Position numbers and translations under genes: made by a program. Shown here one piece after another: positions 38,064-46,485 of a stretch of 64,000 nucleotides of DNA. Numbering within the stretch: position 1 is the first letter of the stretch; the number at the start of each line of letters is the position of its first letter. This DNA comes from Alphaproteobacteria bacterium (lineage in GTDB: Bacteria > Pseudomonadota > Alphaproteobacteria > Rickettsiales > SXRF01): positions 358,144 to 422,143 of the forward strand of contig JANYBV010000038.1 of NCBI GenBank assembly GCA_025360605.1. Direction: 5' to 3'. The notes beneath the pieces were generated by a model. That model was not told the origin of the DNA. It saw only the letters and a list, made by a program, of their open reading frames with translations, and searched no databases.

Positions 38064-38687
38064 TTAGCCTTGTTTCTTTTCGAGCAGGAACCAGTTCATG
38101 TCATCCTGCGGGGCAAGCTGGTCGCGGTGGTAGAGGAAGCCATAATCCACCAGTGACAGCGATGGGTCCGAATCCATCATCTCGCCGCAGAAATCGCGTT
38201 TGAACAGCTTGTTCGAATGGCCGCGATACGGGATGGCGACGGGAGCGGGGTTATAATATTCGCAGATCATCACCCAGCGTTTGCTCAGCGCAATCATATT
38301 GCGGTACACCGCTGGCAACTGTTCCGGCTGAATGTGGATGAGCACGCCTTTGGTGAACACAAGGTCATAGTGGGTGGCAGAGGTGAATCCGGCGATGTCG
38401 CTGTGATGCGCGTTCACGCCCTGAATTTTTTTCAGTTGGTTGCAGGCCGTTTCATTGATTTCAACACCCGATAGCGACACGGACGGCATCAGGTGGCGGA
38501 TGGCCCGCATGTTCATGCCGACATTCGCACCTAGCTCAAGAATGGAATTCACGCCTTGCGTGCGCCTGAGCATGTGGGCAAAAGCCATGGTGTTGCTGGC
38601 TTCGAGTACGGGGCTCTGGTTGCGCAGGATATATTCGTCGCCGAATTCACCCGACCAGAAAGTTTCCTGTTCCGTGCGTTGTGTCAT
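38064..38687 (-). CDS. Pseudaminic-acid-associated methylase (PseMe type)
   Basis: 207 residues. The entry TEQETFWSGEFGDEYILRN is the hallmark of the pseudaminic acid biosynthesis-associated methylases. The SAM-binding motif is ILELGANVGMNMRAI. YDLVFTKGVLIHIQPEQL follows. A SAM-dependent methyltransferase that probably modifies the sugar or a precursor. It is divergent from the PhyH gene, sharing a 116-bp upstream region with a 14-bp direct repeat. Confidence 0.87.
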   Translation of the reverse strand: MTQRTEQETFWSGEFGDEYILRNQSPVLEASNTMAFAHMLRRTQGVNSILELGANVGMNMRAIRHLMPSVSLSGVEINETACNQLKKIQGVNAHHSDIAGFTSATHYDLVFTKGVLIHIQPEQLPAVYRNMIALSKRWVMICEYYNPAPVAIPYRGHSNKLFKRDFCGEMMDSDPSLSLVDYGFLYHRDQLAPQDDMNWFLLEKKQG

Positions 38688-38742
38688 GTGGATGCTCTCA
38701 CTTTATTGATTTGTATCTGTATAATGCTATGTGTATAAGCAT

Positions 38743-38777
38743 AAATACAATTAAAACACACGCAAATACAATTAAAA
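38743..38777 (+). repeat. Paired 14-bp direct repeat between divergent methylase and PhyH genes
   Basis: AAATACAATTAAAA at 38743-38756 and again at 38764-38777, exactly 21 bp apart (two helical turns), in an otherwise AT-rich spacer. It may be an operator for the two divergent genes. Confidence 0.55.
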
Positions 38778-38803
38778 ACTGGCCCCCACCCACAGGTGAC
38801 TCC

Positions 38804-39727
38804 ATGAGCAATACCTCCCCCAGCAAGCTTCAGCGCCTCACCAAATATGTCCGTAACAAGCGCACCCTATACTACTACCTCAACAAATCCGTGCGTAATC
38901 CGTTGGCGCGCCACCTGCTGCACCGGCTCGTTCGCAGCATGGCTCCCAAGGCAGTGACCGTGGGGGTTTCCGAGTCGGATCTGGCTACGCTGCGTAAAGA
39001 TGGAATTTTGAAGCTTAATCAGTTTCTTGATCCTGTTTCGGTTACGCGGATACGCGACTACCTGAAACCCAAACCGGTCTATGATTTCCGTGAAACCTTT
39101 AGCGCTATCGGCGATGCCAGAACGCCGCTGAAACTGGACGAAATCACCATCGATAAAACCATGAAGCTGCAATATTTTGACAAGGATATCGCCGGATGCA
39201 AGGATATCGTCGAGCTGGCCAATTCCCCTAAAATCATTGCTTTGGTGTCGGCCTATCTTGGCTGCAAGCCCATGATTGTGACCATGTTGTCGTGGTGGAC
39301 CAAGGCCAGTGGCGTGCCCTCGGATGAGTTTTATGACGACCGCTTCCACCGCGATGTTGACGATTACCGCTTTATCAAACTGTTCGTCTACCTGACCGAC
39401 GTGAACCCCAAAAACGGTGCGCATTGCTTTGTCCGTGGCTCGCACGAATCCCCCAAATGCACGCAGCGCCGCACCTTCAGCGATCAGGAAGTGAGCGATC
39501 ATTTTGGCCGTGACGACCAGCTGGTGATTACCGGAAAAAGCGGTGACGGTTTTTTGGAGGATACATGGGGACTGCACCGCTCGATGCCGGCTATCGAAGG
39601 CGAACGGCTGGTGCTACACTTCCTGTATGGCCTGACCTCGCTCAATGCGCAGGCTCCTTCGAAGCCGGTGGCTAAAAATACCTACAACGTCGATCGCTAT
39701 ACCAACAGGGTGTATCTCTACGAATGA
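38804..39727 (+). CDS. Phytanoyl-CoA dioxygenase family Fe(II)/2-oxoglutarate oxygenase
   Basis: 307 residues from ATG 38804 with AGGTGA 4 nt upstream; the frame is open to 38681 but without support. Iron ligands fit FHRDVDDYRF (HxD) and the distal WGLHRSMP His, about 88 residues apart. VYLTDVNPKNGAHCFVRGSH is the usual family block between them. A hydroxylation of a sugar or lipid in the glycan pathway is inferred from the neighbours. Its stop overlaps the next start by 4 bp. Confidence 0.87.
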   Translation: MSNTSPSKLQRLTKYVRNKRTLYYYLNKSVRNPLARHLLHRLVRSMAPKAVTVGVSESDLATLRKDGILKLNQFLDPVSVTRIRDYLKPKPVYDFRETFSAIGDARTPLKLDEITIDKTMKLQYFDKDIAGCKDIVELANSPKIIALVSAYLGCKPMIVTMLSWWTKASGVPSDEFYDDRFHRDVDDYRFIKLFVYLTDVNPKNGAHCFVRGSHESPKCTQRRTFSDQEVSDHFGRDDQLVITGKSGDGFLEDTWGLHRSMPAIEGERLVLHFLYGLTSLNAQAPSKPVAKNTYNVDRYTNRVYLYE

Positions 39728-40437
39728 CGACTGCCGCCATCATACAAGCCCGCATGTCCTCCACCCGCCTTCCGGGCAAGGTGCTGAAGCCTTTGGGCGA
39801 TAGTACGGTGCTGGGCTGGTGCGTGCGTGCGGCGCGGTCGGTGGCGGGAGTAGATACGGTTGTGGTCGCTACGTCTGATGACGCGGGTGACGATGCGGTA
39901 GCACGCTGGTGTGAAGACCATCAGGTGCTGTGCGTGCGTGGCTCCTTGCACGACGTGCTGGCGCGTTACGTGAAAGCGGCGCAGCAGGTACACGCTACGC
40001 GTGTGATGCGGCTGACCGCCGATTGCCCGCTGCTTGATCCGCAGGTATGCGCGCAGGTGCTGGGCTTACTGGATAGTGGGGCTTATGAGTATGCCAGTAA
40101 TATTGAAGCCCCGCGCACATGGCCGCAGGGGCTGGACTGCGAGGCCTTCAGCGCACAGGCGCTGTACCGTGCCGCGCAGGATACGCAAGCGCCGTACGAT
40201 CACGAGCATGTCACCCCGTATATCCGCACGCATCCGGAATTGTTTAAAGCCACGGCGCTCACCTGCCCGCGCGCAGGCATCGGGCTGGAACGCTGGACGG
40301 TGGACTATCCGCATGATTATGAGTTTGTGGTAAAGCTGATGGCGCACTGGCCAGAAAAGCGTCCGCCGCACTACACCGAGATTCTGGAGATTTTAAAATC
40401 TATCCCCGAGCCACACAACCGCAACACGGCGGCTTAA
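39724..40437 (+). CDS. SpsF-like cytidylyltransferase
   Basis: 237 residues. The nucleotide-binding start AAIIQARMSSTRLPGKVLKP is typical of SpsF proteins. CPLLDPQVCAQVL and WPQGLDCEAFSAQAL follow, and LERWTVDYPHDYEFV closes the domain. In this locus it is the only visible candidate for activating the nonulosonate to its CMP form (the PseF step); this is inference. It overlaps the phytanoyl-CoA dioxygenase gene by 4 bp, and its stop overlaps the convergent HisF-like gene by 4 bp. Confidence 0.85.
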   Translation: MTTAAIIQARMSSTRLPGKVLKPLGDSTVLGWCVRAARSVAGVDTVVVATSDDAGDDAVARWCEDHQVLCVRGSLHDVLARYVKAAQQVHATRVMRLTADCPLLDPQVCAQVLGLLDSGAYEYASNIEAPRTWPQGLDCEAFSAQALYRAAQDTQAPYDHEHVTPYIRTHPELFKATALTCPRAGIGLERWTVDYPHDYEFVVKLMAHWPEKRPPHYTEILEILKSIPEPHNRNTAA

Positions 40438-41189
40438 AACCGTACTTTGATTCCTTTATCGCGCAGGTATTTTTTGGCTTCCATCGGCGTTTGTTCGGTG
40501 AAGTGGAACATGCTGGCGGCTGACACGGCCTGTGCGCCGCCTTCGAGAATGGCCTGCGCCATGTGTTCGTAATGCCCGCATCCGCCCTGCGCGATGACGG
40601 GAATGGAGACCACAGCAGTTACTTTTTTAATCAGCTCGATATCATAGCCTTCCATCATCCCGTCATGGGGAATGGAGGTGAGCAATATCTCGCCCGCACC
40701 GGCTTTTTCGACCTTTGCCGCCCACTCTTCCACCTTCATGCCGGTGGAGCGTGTGCCGCAATGCGAGTAGCAGATATGGTCATTTCCTTCTTTCGCCGCA
40801 TCGATACTGACCACCATGCACTGCGTGCCGTATTTGTCTGCGCCGCGGCTGATGAGGGCAATGTCGTCATAGGCGGCACTGTTGAGGGCGATTTTGTCGG
40901 CTCCGGCGAGCAGCAGGTTGCGGATATGGGTGATGTCGGTGATGCCGCCGCCGATGGTGAGTGGCATGAAACATTCACGCGCAAAATCGGTGATCGAGGC
41001 ATAATCGGGAACGCGTTTTTCATGGGTGGCGAGAATGTCGACGATAATCAGCTCATCCACCTGCCGCGTGTTATAGACCTTCACCGCTGGCATCGGCGTG
41101 GTCACGGTGCGCCAGCTGTTGAACTGCTGGCCTTTGACCAGCGTTTCGCCCTTCCACAGCAACGTGGGAATGATGCGGGTTTTCAGCAT
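40434..41189 (-). CDS. HisF-like cyclase subunit for sugar amidation
   Basis: 251 residues, an (alpha/beta)8 barrel with TRIIPTLLWKGETLVKGQQF, LTIGGGITDITHIRNLLLAGADK and IPVIAQGGCGHYEHMAQAI. A paralogue of histidine synthase HisF (wbuZ type), because it sits beside HisH-like and WbpG-like genes rather than in a his operon. In Pseudomonas and Campylobacter-type systems the cyclase half helps channel ammonia for acetamidino sugars. It overlaps the HisH-like gene by 7 bp. Confidence 0.9.
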   Translation of the reverse strand: MLKTRIIPTLLWKGETLVKGQQFNSWRTVTTPMPAVKVYNTRQVDELIIVDILATHEKRVPDYASITDFARECFMPLTIGGGITDITHIRNLLLAGADKIALNSAAYDDIALISRGADKYGTQCMVVSIDAAKEGNDHICYSHCGTRSTGMKVEEWAAKVEKAGAGEILLTSIPHDGMMEGYDIELIKKVTAVVSIPVIAQGGCGHYEHMAQAILEGGAQAVSAASMFHFTEQTPMEAKKYLRDKGIKVRF

Positions 41190-41815
41190 TGCTGTAAAAA
41201 ATTCCTCAGCAGCCGGAAACCGGCCAGCTGGCTTTTTTCAGGGTGGAACTGCACACCGGTAATGCTGCCGCTGGCGATTACCGAGGTGAATTTGCCGCAA
41301 TAGGGTGTGGTGGCGATCACATCGTCTTGCGAGTAGGCGACGAAATGGTAGCTGTGGACGAAATAGAAATCCTTGTGGTCGTCAATGTCGTTTAAAATAG
41401 TGTGGCTGGTTTTCCGGTTCACCTCGTTCCAGCCCACATGCGGAATTTTTTCGCTGCTATCGTGCGGGACGAGTTTGATCACCTTGCCGTGGATGAGGCC
41501 AAGGCCTTCATGCGGTGTTTCTCCATCGGCTTTACCTTCCATGCTGCTATCGGCCAGCAACTGCATGCCAAGGCAGATGCCAAGGCAGGGAATGTGGTTG
41601 CCGAGTGCTTCTGCGCGCAATGCTTCCACCCATCCGCCACGGCGTAAATTTTCCATGCCGTCGCCAAAGGAACCGACTCCGGGCACGACAATGCCGGAGG
41701 CTTTTTGAAGGTCAGCGGGATTGCTGGAGATCATGGCATCGGCGCCGCAGATTTCCAATGAACGCAGGGCTGAGCCGAGATTGCCCATGCCATAATCAAC
41801 GATCATAACGGTCAT
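41183..41815 (-). CDS. HisH-like glutamine amidotransferase subunit
   Basis: 210 residues. Catalytic set visible: GICLGMQLL (Cys), VQFHPEKSQ (His, Glu). YGMGNLGSALRSLE is the family start. It would supply ammonia to the WbpG-like enzyme. It lies 4 bp after the WbpG-like gene. Confidence 0.92.
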   Translation of the reverse strand: MTVMIVDYGMGNLGSALRSLEICGADAMISSNPADLQKASGIVVPGVGSFGDGMENLRRGGWVEALRAEALGNHIPCLGICLGMQLLADSSMEGKADGETPHEGLGLIHGKVIKLVPHDSSEKIPHVGWNEVNRKTSHTILNDIDDHKDFYFVHSYHFVAYSQDDVIATTPYCGKFTSVIASGSITGVQFHPEKSQLAGFRLLRNFLQQC

Positions 41816-41819
41816 GGAA

Positions 41820-42998
41820 TTAACCAGCTACGGCTTTGCGGCTGTGTGCTTGCTCATCGGCGTTGAAAAGCTTGATCAGGTTGCCTTTCTCGTCTTTCAC
41901 CAGATGGCCGCGCACATCGGTTTTAAACAGTTTTTTATTGGTGAACTGGTCGCATATTTTGACAAACTGTTCCACTGTCATGTCGATGCGGCCTAAAATT
42001 GCTTCCAGTGGTTTTCCAAGGCAGGTCCACGGGAAATGCCCGTCATGTTTGCGCACAATGGTTGCGCCTTCGGCACGGCTTAACCTGCCACGGCGGATAT
42101 GCAGGCAGGCATGGTCAGTCGCGCGGCCAAAGCCCAGCTTGATATATTTGAAATAATCGTGGATGCCAGTCTGGTGGTTATCCAGATTTTCGTAGTTGAG
42201 GAAGGTGGTTTCGATCGGTTTGGGATACACCTCGAAACCATGCGCCTGCGACACCAGCGTGTTGGTTAGCCCGTCCCATTTGATGTAGTGGCCGAGGAAC
42301 AGGCCGGTGGTTCCGGTTTTGAGCAATTCCTCGTTGGTCGGATAGCTGTACGGAATCAGGTGCCTTTCGGTGATGCCTTCCTGACCGATCAGGTCGGTAA
42401 CGCGCAATCCTAGCAGCCCGCCAAATTCTTCCAGCCAACGGCGGTCGAGCACGTTGTTGTTGGAGGCTGCGGCGGGGCCGCCATATTCATTCTGGGAATT
42501 TTCTCCCCAGATAATCAGTGGTACGCCGAACTGCACGGACGCACGCACCGGAATGGTGAAAATTCCGACATGTTCCGGCCACGAAATATCGCCCACCTGA
42601 GTCAGGCCGATGCGGTTGAGTTTTTTACGCACGTTGGGGTTGGGTGTGAATTCCATGTAATCGACACCGAGTTTTTTGATGTTCTCGATGTTGCGCCGGC
42701 CGAGGTCCGACAGGTCGCAGGTGGTAGAGGTGACGCAGAGCGGGTTCATGCCCAGCTCAAGCATTTTGATGACCTGAAAGGTGCTGTCCTTGCCGCCGCT
42801 GACAGGCACGATACAATCCCAGCGTGAACCGTCTTTCGAGCGGTATTTGGACAGCAGTTTTTCGAGTTCTACCGCGCGGCTGTCCCAGTCGACTTCCGTG
42901 CGGTTGTTATAGCTTTCACAGGCACTGCACACGCCGTCGGCATTAAAACCGAGGTCGGGCTTGGTGTCGGGCATCACGCATTGGGTGCAAAATTTCAT
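41820..42998 (-). CDS. N-acetyl sugar amidotransferase (WbpG/PseA type)
   Basis: 392 residues. MKFCTQCVMPDTKPDLGFNADG with two Cys pairs opens the protein. The PP-loop is VPVSGGKDSTFQV. WGENSQNEYGG is typical. It converts an acetamido group to acetamidino on nonulosonate or mannuronate sugars together with HisH/HisF-like partners. It is 56 bp after pseC on the same strand. Confidence 0.9.
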   Translation of the reverse strand: MKFCTQCVMPDTKPDLGFNADGVCSACESYNNRTEVDWDSRAVELEKLLSKYRSKDGSRWDCIVPVSGGKDSTFQVIKMLELGMNPLCVTSTTCDLSDLGRRNIENIKKLGVDYMEFTPNPNVRKKLNRIGLTQVGDISWPEHVGIFTIPVRASVQFGVPLIIWGENSQNEYGGPAAASNNNVLDRRWLEEFGGLLGLRVTDLIGQEGITERHLIPYSYPTNEELLKTGTTGLFLGHYIKWDGLTNTLVSQAHGFEVYPKPIETTFLNYENLDNHQTGIHDYFKYIKLGFGRATDHACLHIRRGRLSRAEGATIVRKHDGHFPWTCLGKPLEAILGRIDMTVEQFVKICDQFTNKKLFKTDVRGHLVKDEKGNLIKLFNADEQAHSRKAVAG

Positions 42999-43054
42999 AG
43001 TCTCATGAGTAAGTTATATTTACAGATTGTCAATAATTACGGTAAAGACCGCTA

Positions 43055-44221
43055 TCAGGTCAAGGCATTAGCCAGTGTTTGCGCCACGAAATCCTGATCT
43101 TTATCACTCAGGCGCGGGTGCATTGGCAGGGATAGCTCCTGATTGAAAAAGGCCTCGGCCTTGGGAAACTGGCCCTCTTTGAAGCCTAGTGACTGGTAAT
43201 AGGGTTGCCAGTGAATCGGCATATAATGCACGTTGACCCCGATATTTTGCGCTCGCAGCGTAGCAAACACCTCGTCACGGGTGGTTTGGGTACGACTAGG
43301 GTCGATACGAACGGCATAAAGGTGCCAGCCGCTGTGGCGGTCAGGAAGCGGCAGCATCAGCGGGAGGGACTTGAGTAATGTCAGATAACGCTCGGCCAGT
43401 GCGCGGCGGCGGTCGATGAAGCGGTCAAGCTTTGCCATCTGGCTGGAGCCGAGCGCGGCCTGCATATCGGTGATGCGGTAATTATACCCCAGCGATTGCT
43501 GTTCATAATACCACGCCGGCCTATTTTTTTTCTGCAATTTCGCCGTATCGCGGGTGATGCCGTGGGTGCGGAGCTGGCGCAGGCGTTCGGCCAGTTCGGG
43601 GTTATGGGTGGTAACCATGCCGCCTTCACCGGTGGTGATGGGCTTTACCGGATGGAAGCTGAATACCGCCATATCGCTCGCTGGGTTGCACCCGACAGGC
43701 GTGCCATCGCCGTAGCGTCCGCCGAGCGCATGGGCGGCATCTTCGATGAGGCTGAATTTATATTGTTCCTTGAGTGCGTGAATGGCGGGCATGTCGCAGG
43801 CGCGTCCGGCGTAATGCACAGGGATAACGCATGTGGGAAGCCGTCCGGTTTTCTCTGCCATTTCCAGCTTGGTCTTCAATGCGCTAACACACATATTGCC
43901 GGTATCAGAATCAATATCGACGAAATCGACCTCGGCACCGACATAGCGGGCGCAGTTGGCCGAGGCGGCAAAACTGAGCGGCGATGTCCACACCAGATCA
44001 CCTTCGCCGATGCCCAGTGCCATACAGGCCAGATGCAACCCTGCGGTCGCGCTGCTGACGGCAACGGCGTGCGGGGATTTGCAATAGGTGGCGACGTTTT
44101 TTTCAAACGCTTCGATGTCCGGTCCCTGCGTCAGCCATTCGGAGCGCAGCACACGCACCACCGCCTCGATATCATCCTCTTCAATGAGCTGGCAGCTATA
44201 AGGGATGAAGGCCTTGGACAT
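43055..44221 (-). CDS. pseC: UDP-4-amino-4,6-dideoxy-N-acetyl-altrosamine transaminase PseC
   Basis: 388 residues, PLP-dependent DegT/DnrJ/EryC1 family. FIPYSCQLIEEDDIEAVVRV and LTQGPDIEAFEKNVATYC open it. The PLP-binding region is HPVKPITTGEGGMVTT, with Lys. GYNYRITDMQAALG closes the core. It transfers amino to the 4-keto sugar from PseB. It starts 2 bp after pseB ends. Confidence 0.93.
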   Translation of the reverse strand: MSKAFIPYSCQLIEEDDIEAVVRVLRSEWLTQGPDIEAFEKNVATYCKSPHAVAVSSATAGLHLACMALGIGEGDLVWTSPLSFAASANCARYVGAEVDFVDIDSDTGNMCVSALKTKLEMAEKTGRLPTCVIPVHYAGRACDMPAIHALKEQYKFSLIEDAAHALGGRYGDGTPVGCNPASDMAVFSFHPVKPITTGEGGMVTTHNPELAERLRQLRTHGITRDTAKLQKKNRPAWYYEQQSLGYNYRITDMQAALGSSQMAKLDRFIDRRRALAERYLTLLKSLPLMLPLPDRHSGWHLYAVRIDPSRTQTTRDEVFATLRAQNIGVNVHYMPIHWQPYYQSLGFKEGQFPKAEAFFNQELSLPMHPRLSDKDQDFVAQTLANALT

Positions 44222-44223
44222 GG

Positions 44224-45216
44224 CTAGTGTTGTGCGATCAGGGATTGCAATTCATCAACGTTGAGGAAGTGCGGATTGTTGAGGGAATTATACTCAAACC
44301 CTTCGCTCACGCGTGTTCCTTTTTCACCGAGTTTATTCACGGCGAAATCCGGATGATCATTGAAGAAAAACGCCGGTTCGATGACGTAGTAATTCTTGAA
44401 TTCCAGCGTTTGCAGACTCAGCTCGGATGGGCACATGACCTCGTGCAGCTTTTCACCCGGACGGATGCCTATAATTTTGATAGCGGCCTTTGGAGCCAGC
44501 GCGTTGGCCAGATCCACCATGCGCATGGACGGAATTTTGGGAACGAAGGTTTCACCGCCCTGCATCAGTTCAAAGCATTTCAACACGAACTCCACGCCCT
44601 GCGGCAGGCTGATCCAGAAACGCGTCATGTTCGGATCGGTAATCGGCACTTCTTTCGCACCTTCGGCCACGAGTTTTTGGAACAAAGGCACCACCGAGCC
44701 GCGCGAGCCGATCACGTTGCCATAACGAACCACGGAAAAGACGGTTTCCTTGGTGCCGCGCATGTTGTTGGCGGCGACAAACAGCTTGTCGGCTACCAGC
44801 TTGGTCGCGCCGTAGAGATTGATGGGGGCGGCGGCCTTATCAGTGGAGAGTGCAACGACTTTTTTGATTCCATTAGCAAGGCACGCGTTGATCACGTTCT
44901 GCGAACCACGGATGTTAGTTTCGATGGCTTCCCCCGGATTATATTCCAGCGCCGGAACCTGTTTCAGCGCGGCGGCATGGACGACGAAATCGACCCCGCT
45001 CATTGCAGTGCTGATGCGGTTGGCATCACGGATGTCGCCAAGGAAGTAGCGCATGCAGTCGGCAGAAAACTCCTGCTGCATTTCATATTGCTTAAGTTCA
45101 TCACGCGAAAAGACGATCAGGCGCGAGGGCTTGTATCGCGACAACACCGTGCGGATGAATTGCTTGCCGAAGGAACCCGTGCCGCCGGTGACCAGAATTG
45201 CTTTGCCGTTAAACAC
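44224..45216 (-). CDS. pseB: UDP-GlcNAc 4,6-dehydratase (inverting) PseB
   Basis: 330 residues from a GTG at 45216, preceded by GAGG at 6 nt; a TTG at 45228 is in frame but the family starts FNGKAILVTGGTGSFGKQF. GG-T-GSFG binds NADP. The SDR motif is STDKAAAPINLYGATK with Tyr and Lys. FWISLPQGVEFVLKC follows. It makes the 4-keto-6-deoxy-altro sugar that starts the pseudaminic route. It is first in the minus-strand pseB-pseC-wbpG-hisH-hisF group. Confidence 0.93.
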   Translation of the reverse strand: MFNGKAILVTGGTGSFGKQFIRTVLSRYKPSRLIVFSRDELKQYEMQQEFSADCMRYFLGDIRDANRISTAMSGVDFVVHAAALKQVPALEYNPGEAIETNIRGSQNVINACLANGIKKVVALSTDKAAAPINLYGATKLVADKLFVAANNMRGTKETVFSVVRYGNVIGSRGSVVPLFQKLVAEGAKEVPITDPNMTRFWISLPQGVEFVLKCFELMQGGETFVPKIPSMRMVDLANALAPKAAIKIIGIRPGEKLHEVMCPSELSLQTLEFKNYYVIEPAFFFNDHPDFAVNKLGEKGTRVSEGFEYNSLNNPHFLNVDELQSLIAQH

Positions 45217-45271
45217 GCTTAACCTCAATGATGATTCAAAGATTACCTGAAAAACACACCATAATGATATT

Positions 45272-45868
45272 TCAACTCACGTCTATAGTATATTTAGGGT
45301 GGGTCATGCCATTGTAAAACGGATGTTTTTTAAGTAGAGTTTTGAAAATAGCGGCATCGTCGCCGGATGCGATGCCATCAAACGTATTCCGGAACGCTTC
45401 CAGTGATTTGGCTTCGCTTAGCGCGTGATCGCCGGCTACGGGTGCGCCGCGCACCTCGATGGCAAATCCACCGCCGTAAATAAAATTGAAGATCGCCTGC
45501 GTGCGTGCCACATGATAGCTGCTGGTGACCACGAGCAGTTTGTGCCAGTGTCGTGGCCCCGAAAAATGGCGCTTGGTAAACACCGCATCGCCTACCGTAT
45601 CGCGGGCGTGCGGGTCTGATAGCACCGCTTCGGGGGGGAGGCTGTGATGGTCGATGGCATAGTCGTGCATGACATCGGCGATGGGGGTGGCCACATCGGG
45701 CCGGTAGGCCCAGCCGGTGGTCAGGATTATACTTGCTTCTTTGTTGCGATATGCTTCAACTGCCTTGTCCATGCGGGCGCGTGATTCAGAGTTCAGATGG
45801 GCATGTTCATCCATCAGGTGTGCGAGTACGATAATGGCCGAAAATGACGTGTTTGGGGTGTTATCCAT
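45272..45868 (-). CDS. DUF218 (YdcF/SanA-like) family protein
   Basis: 198 residues, no membrane segment. SAIIVLAHLMDEHAHLNSESRARM begins the domain, then ILTTGWAYRP, SDPHARDTVGDAVFTK and VVTSSYHVARTQAIF. The motifs fit DUF218, a family linked to cell-envelope steps. It is divergent from the formyltransferase, with only 14 bp between the start codons, so promoters must lie inside the opposing genes or the transcripts are leaderless. Confidence 0.85.
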   Translation of the reverse strand: MDNTPNTSFSAIIVLAHLMDEHAHLNSESRARMDKAVEAYRNKEASIILTTGWAYRPDVATPIADVMHDYAIDHHSLPPEAVLSDPHARDTVGDAVFTKRHFSGPRHWHKLLVVTSSYHVARTQAIFNFIYGGGFAIEVRGAPVAGDHALSEAKSLEAFRNTFDGIASGDDAAIFKTLLKKHPFYNGMTHPKYTIDVS

Positions 45869-45882
45869 AGGGTCCCGTTAAT

Positions 45883-46485
45883 ATGAAATTACTATTCCTT
45901 ACCAATAACGCCGTTAGCGCGCCGCTGATGGAATGGCTGGCACAGCGCACCGAGTTAACCGCATGGAGCGATCCATTACAACCGGATACTCTGCGCACTC
46001 TTGGCCCCGACCTCATCGTCAGCTACTCCTACCGGCATATTATCGGCAACGATATCGTCATGGCGTATCGTGAGCGGATTATCAACCTGCATATTTCACT
46101 GCTGCCCTATAACCGTGGTGCTGACCCCAACCTGTGGTCGTTTCTGGAGAACACGCCCAAAGGTGTGTCCATCCATTACATTGATGCGGGCATTGATACG
46201 GGAGCCTTGCTGGCTCAGGCTGAAGTTGCCTTTGACGAGGCGCACGAAACCCTCGGTCATTCCTATCAGATGCTGCACCAGCGCATTCAGGCGTTGTTTC
46301 GTAACCATTGGGATGCCATGCAATCGGGGAGCCTGCGCGCCACGCCACAGACCGCTGGCGGCACGTTCCACTATGCCAGAGAATTCGCCGCCATCAAAGA
46401 CGTGTTGTTAGGCGAAGAGGGATTCGGTATAACGATTCCGTTATTACAGCAACGTTACCAGAGATTATTCCATGCTCAAGCCTAA
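45883..46485 (+). CDS. Formyltransferase-fold enzyme, probable sugar N-formyltransferase
   Basis: 200 residues. MKLLFLTNNAVSAPLMEWL opens a Rossmann-like domain. The catalytic region is RIINLHISLLPYNRGADPNLW, with the Asn-His of the formyltransferase family and the LLPYNRGADP loop. GVSIHYIDAGIDTGALLAQ contains the catalytic Asp region. The 10-formyl-THF-dependent formylation of an amino sugar is inferred. It lies immediately before and overlaps pseI by 14 bp, which suggests the formyl group enters at a 4-amino (later 7-amino) position. Confidence 0.85.
   Translation: MKLLFLTNNAVSAPLMEWLAQRTELTAWSDPLQPDTLRTLGPDLIVSYSYRHIIGNDIVMAYRERIINLHISLLPYNRGADPNLWSFLENTPKGVSIHYIDAGIDTGALLAQAEVAFDEAHETLGHSYQMLHQRIQALFRNHWDAMQSGSLRATPQTAGGTFHYAREFAAIKDVLLGEEGFGITIPLLQQRYQRLFHAQA

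Noticed and set aside
44227..45222. 331-codon plus-strand open frame opposite pseB
   Set aside because: Mirror frame of pseB with no recognisable domain.
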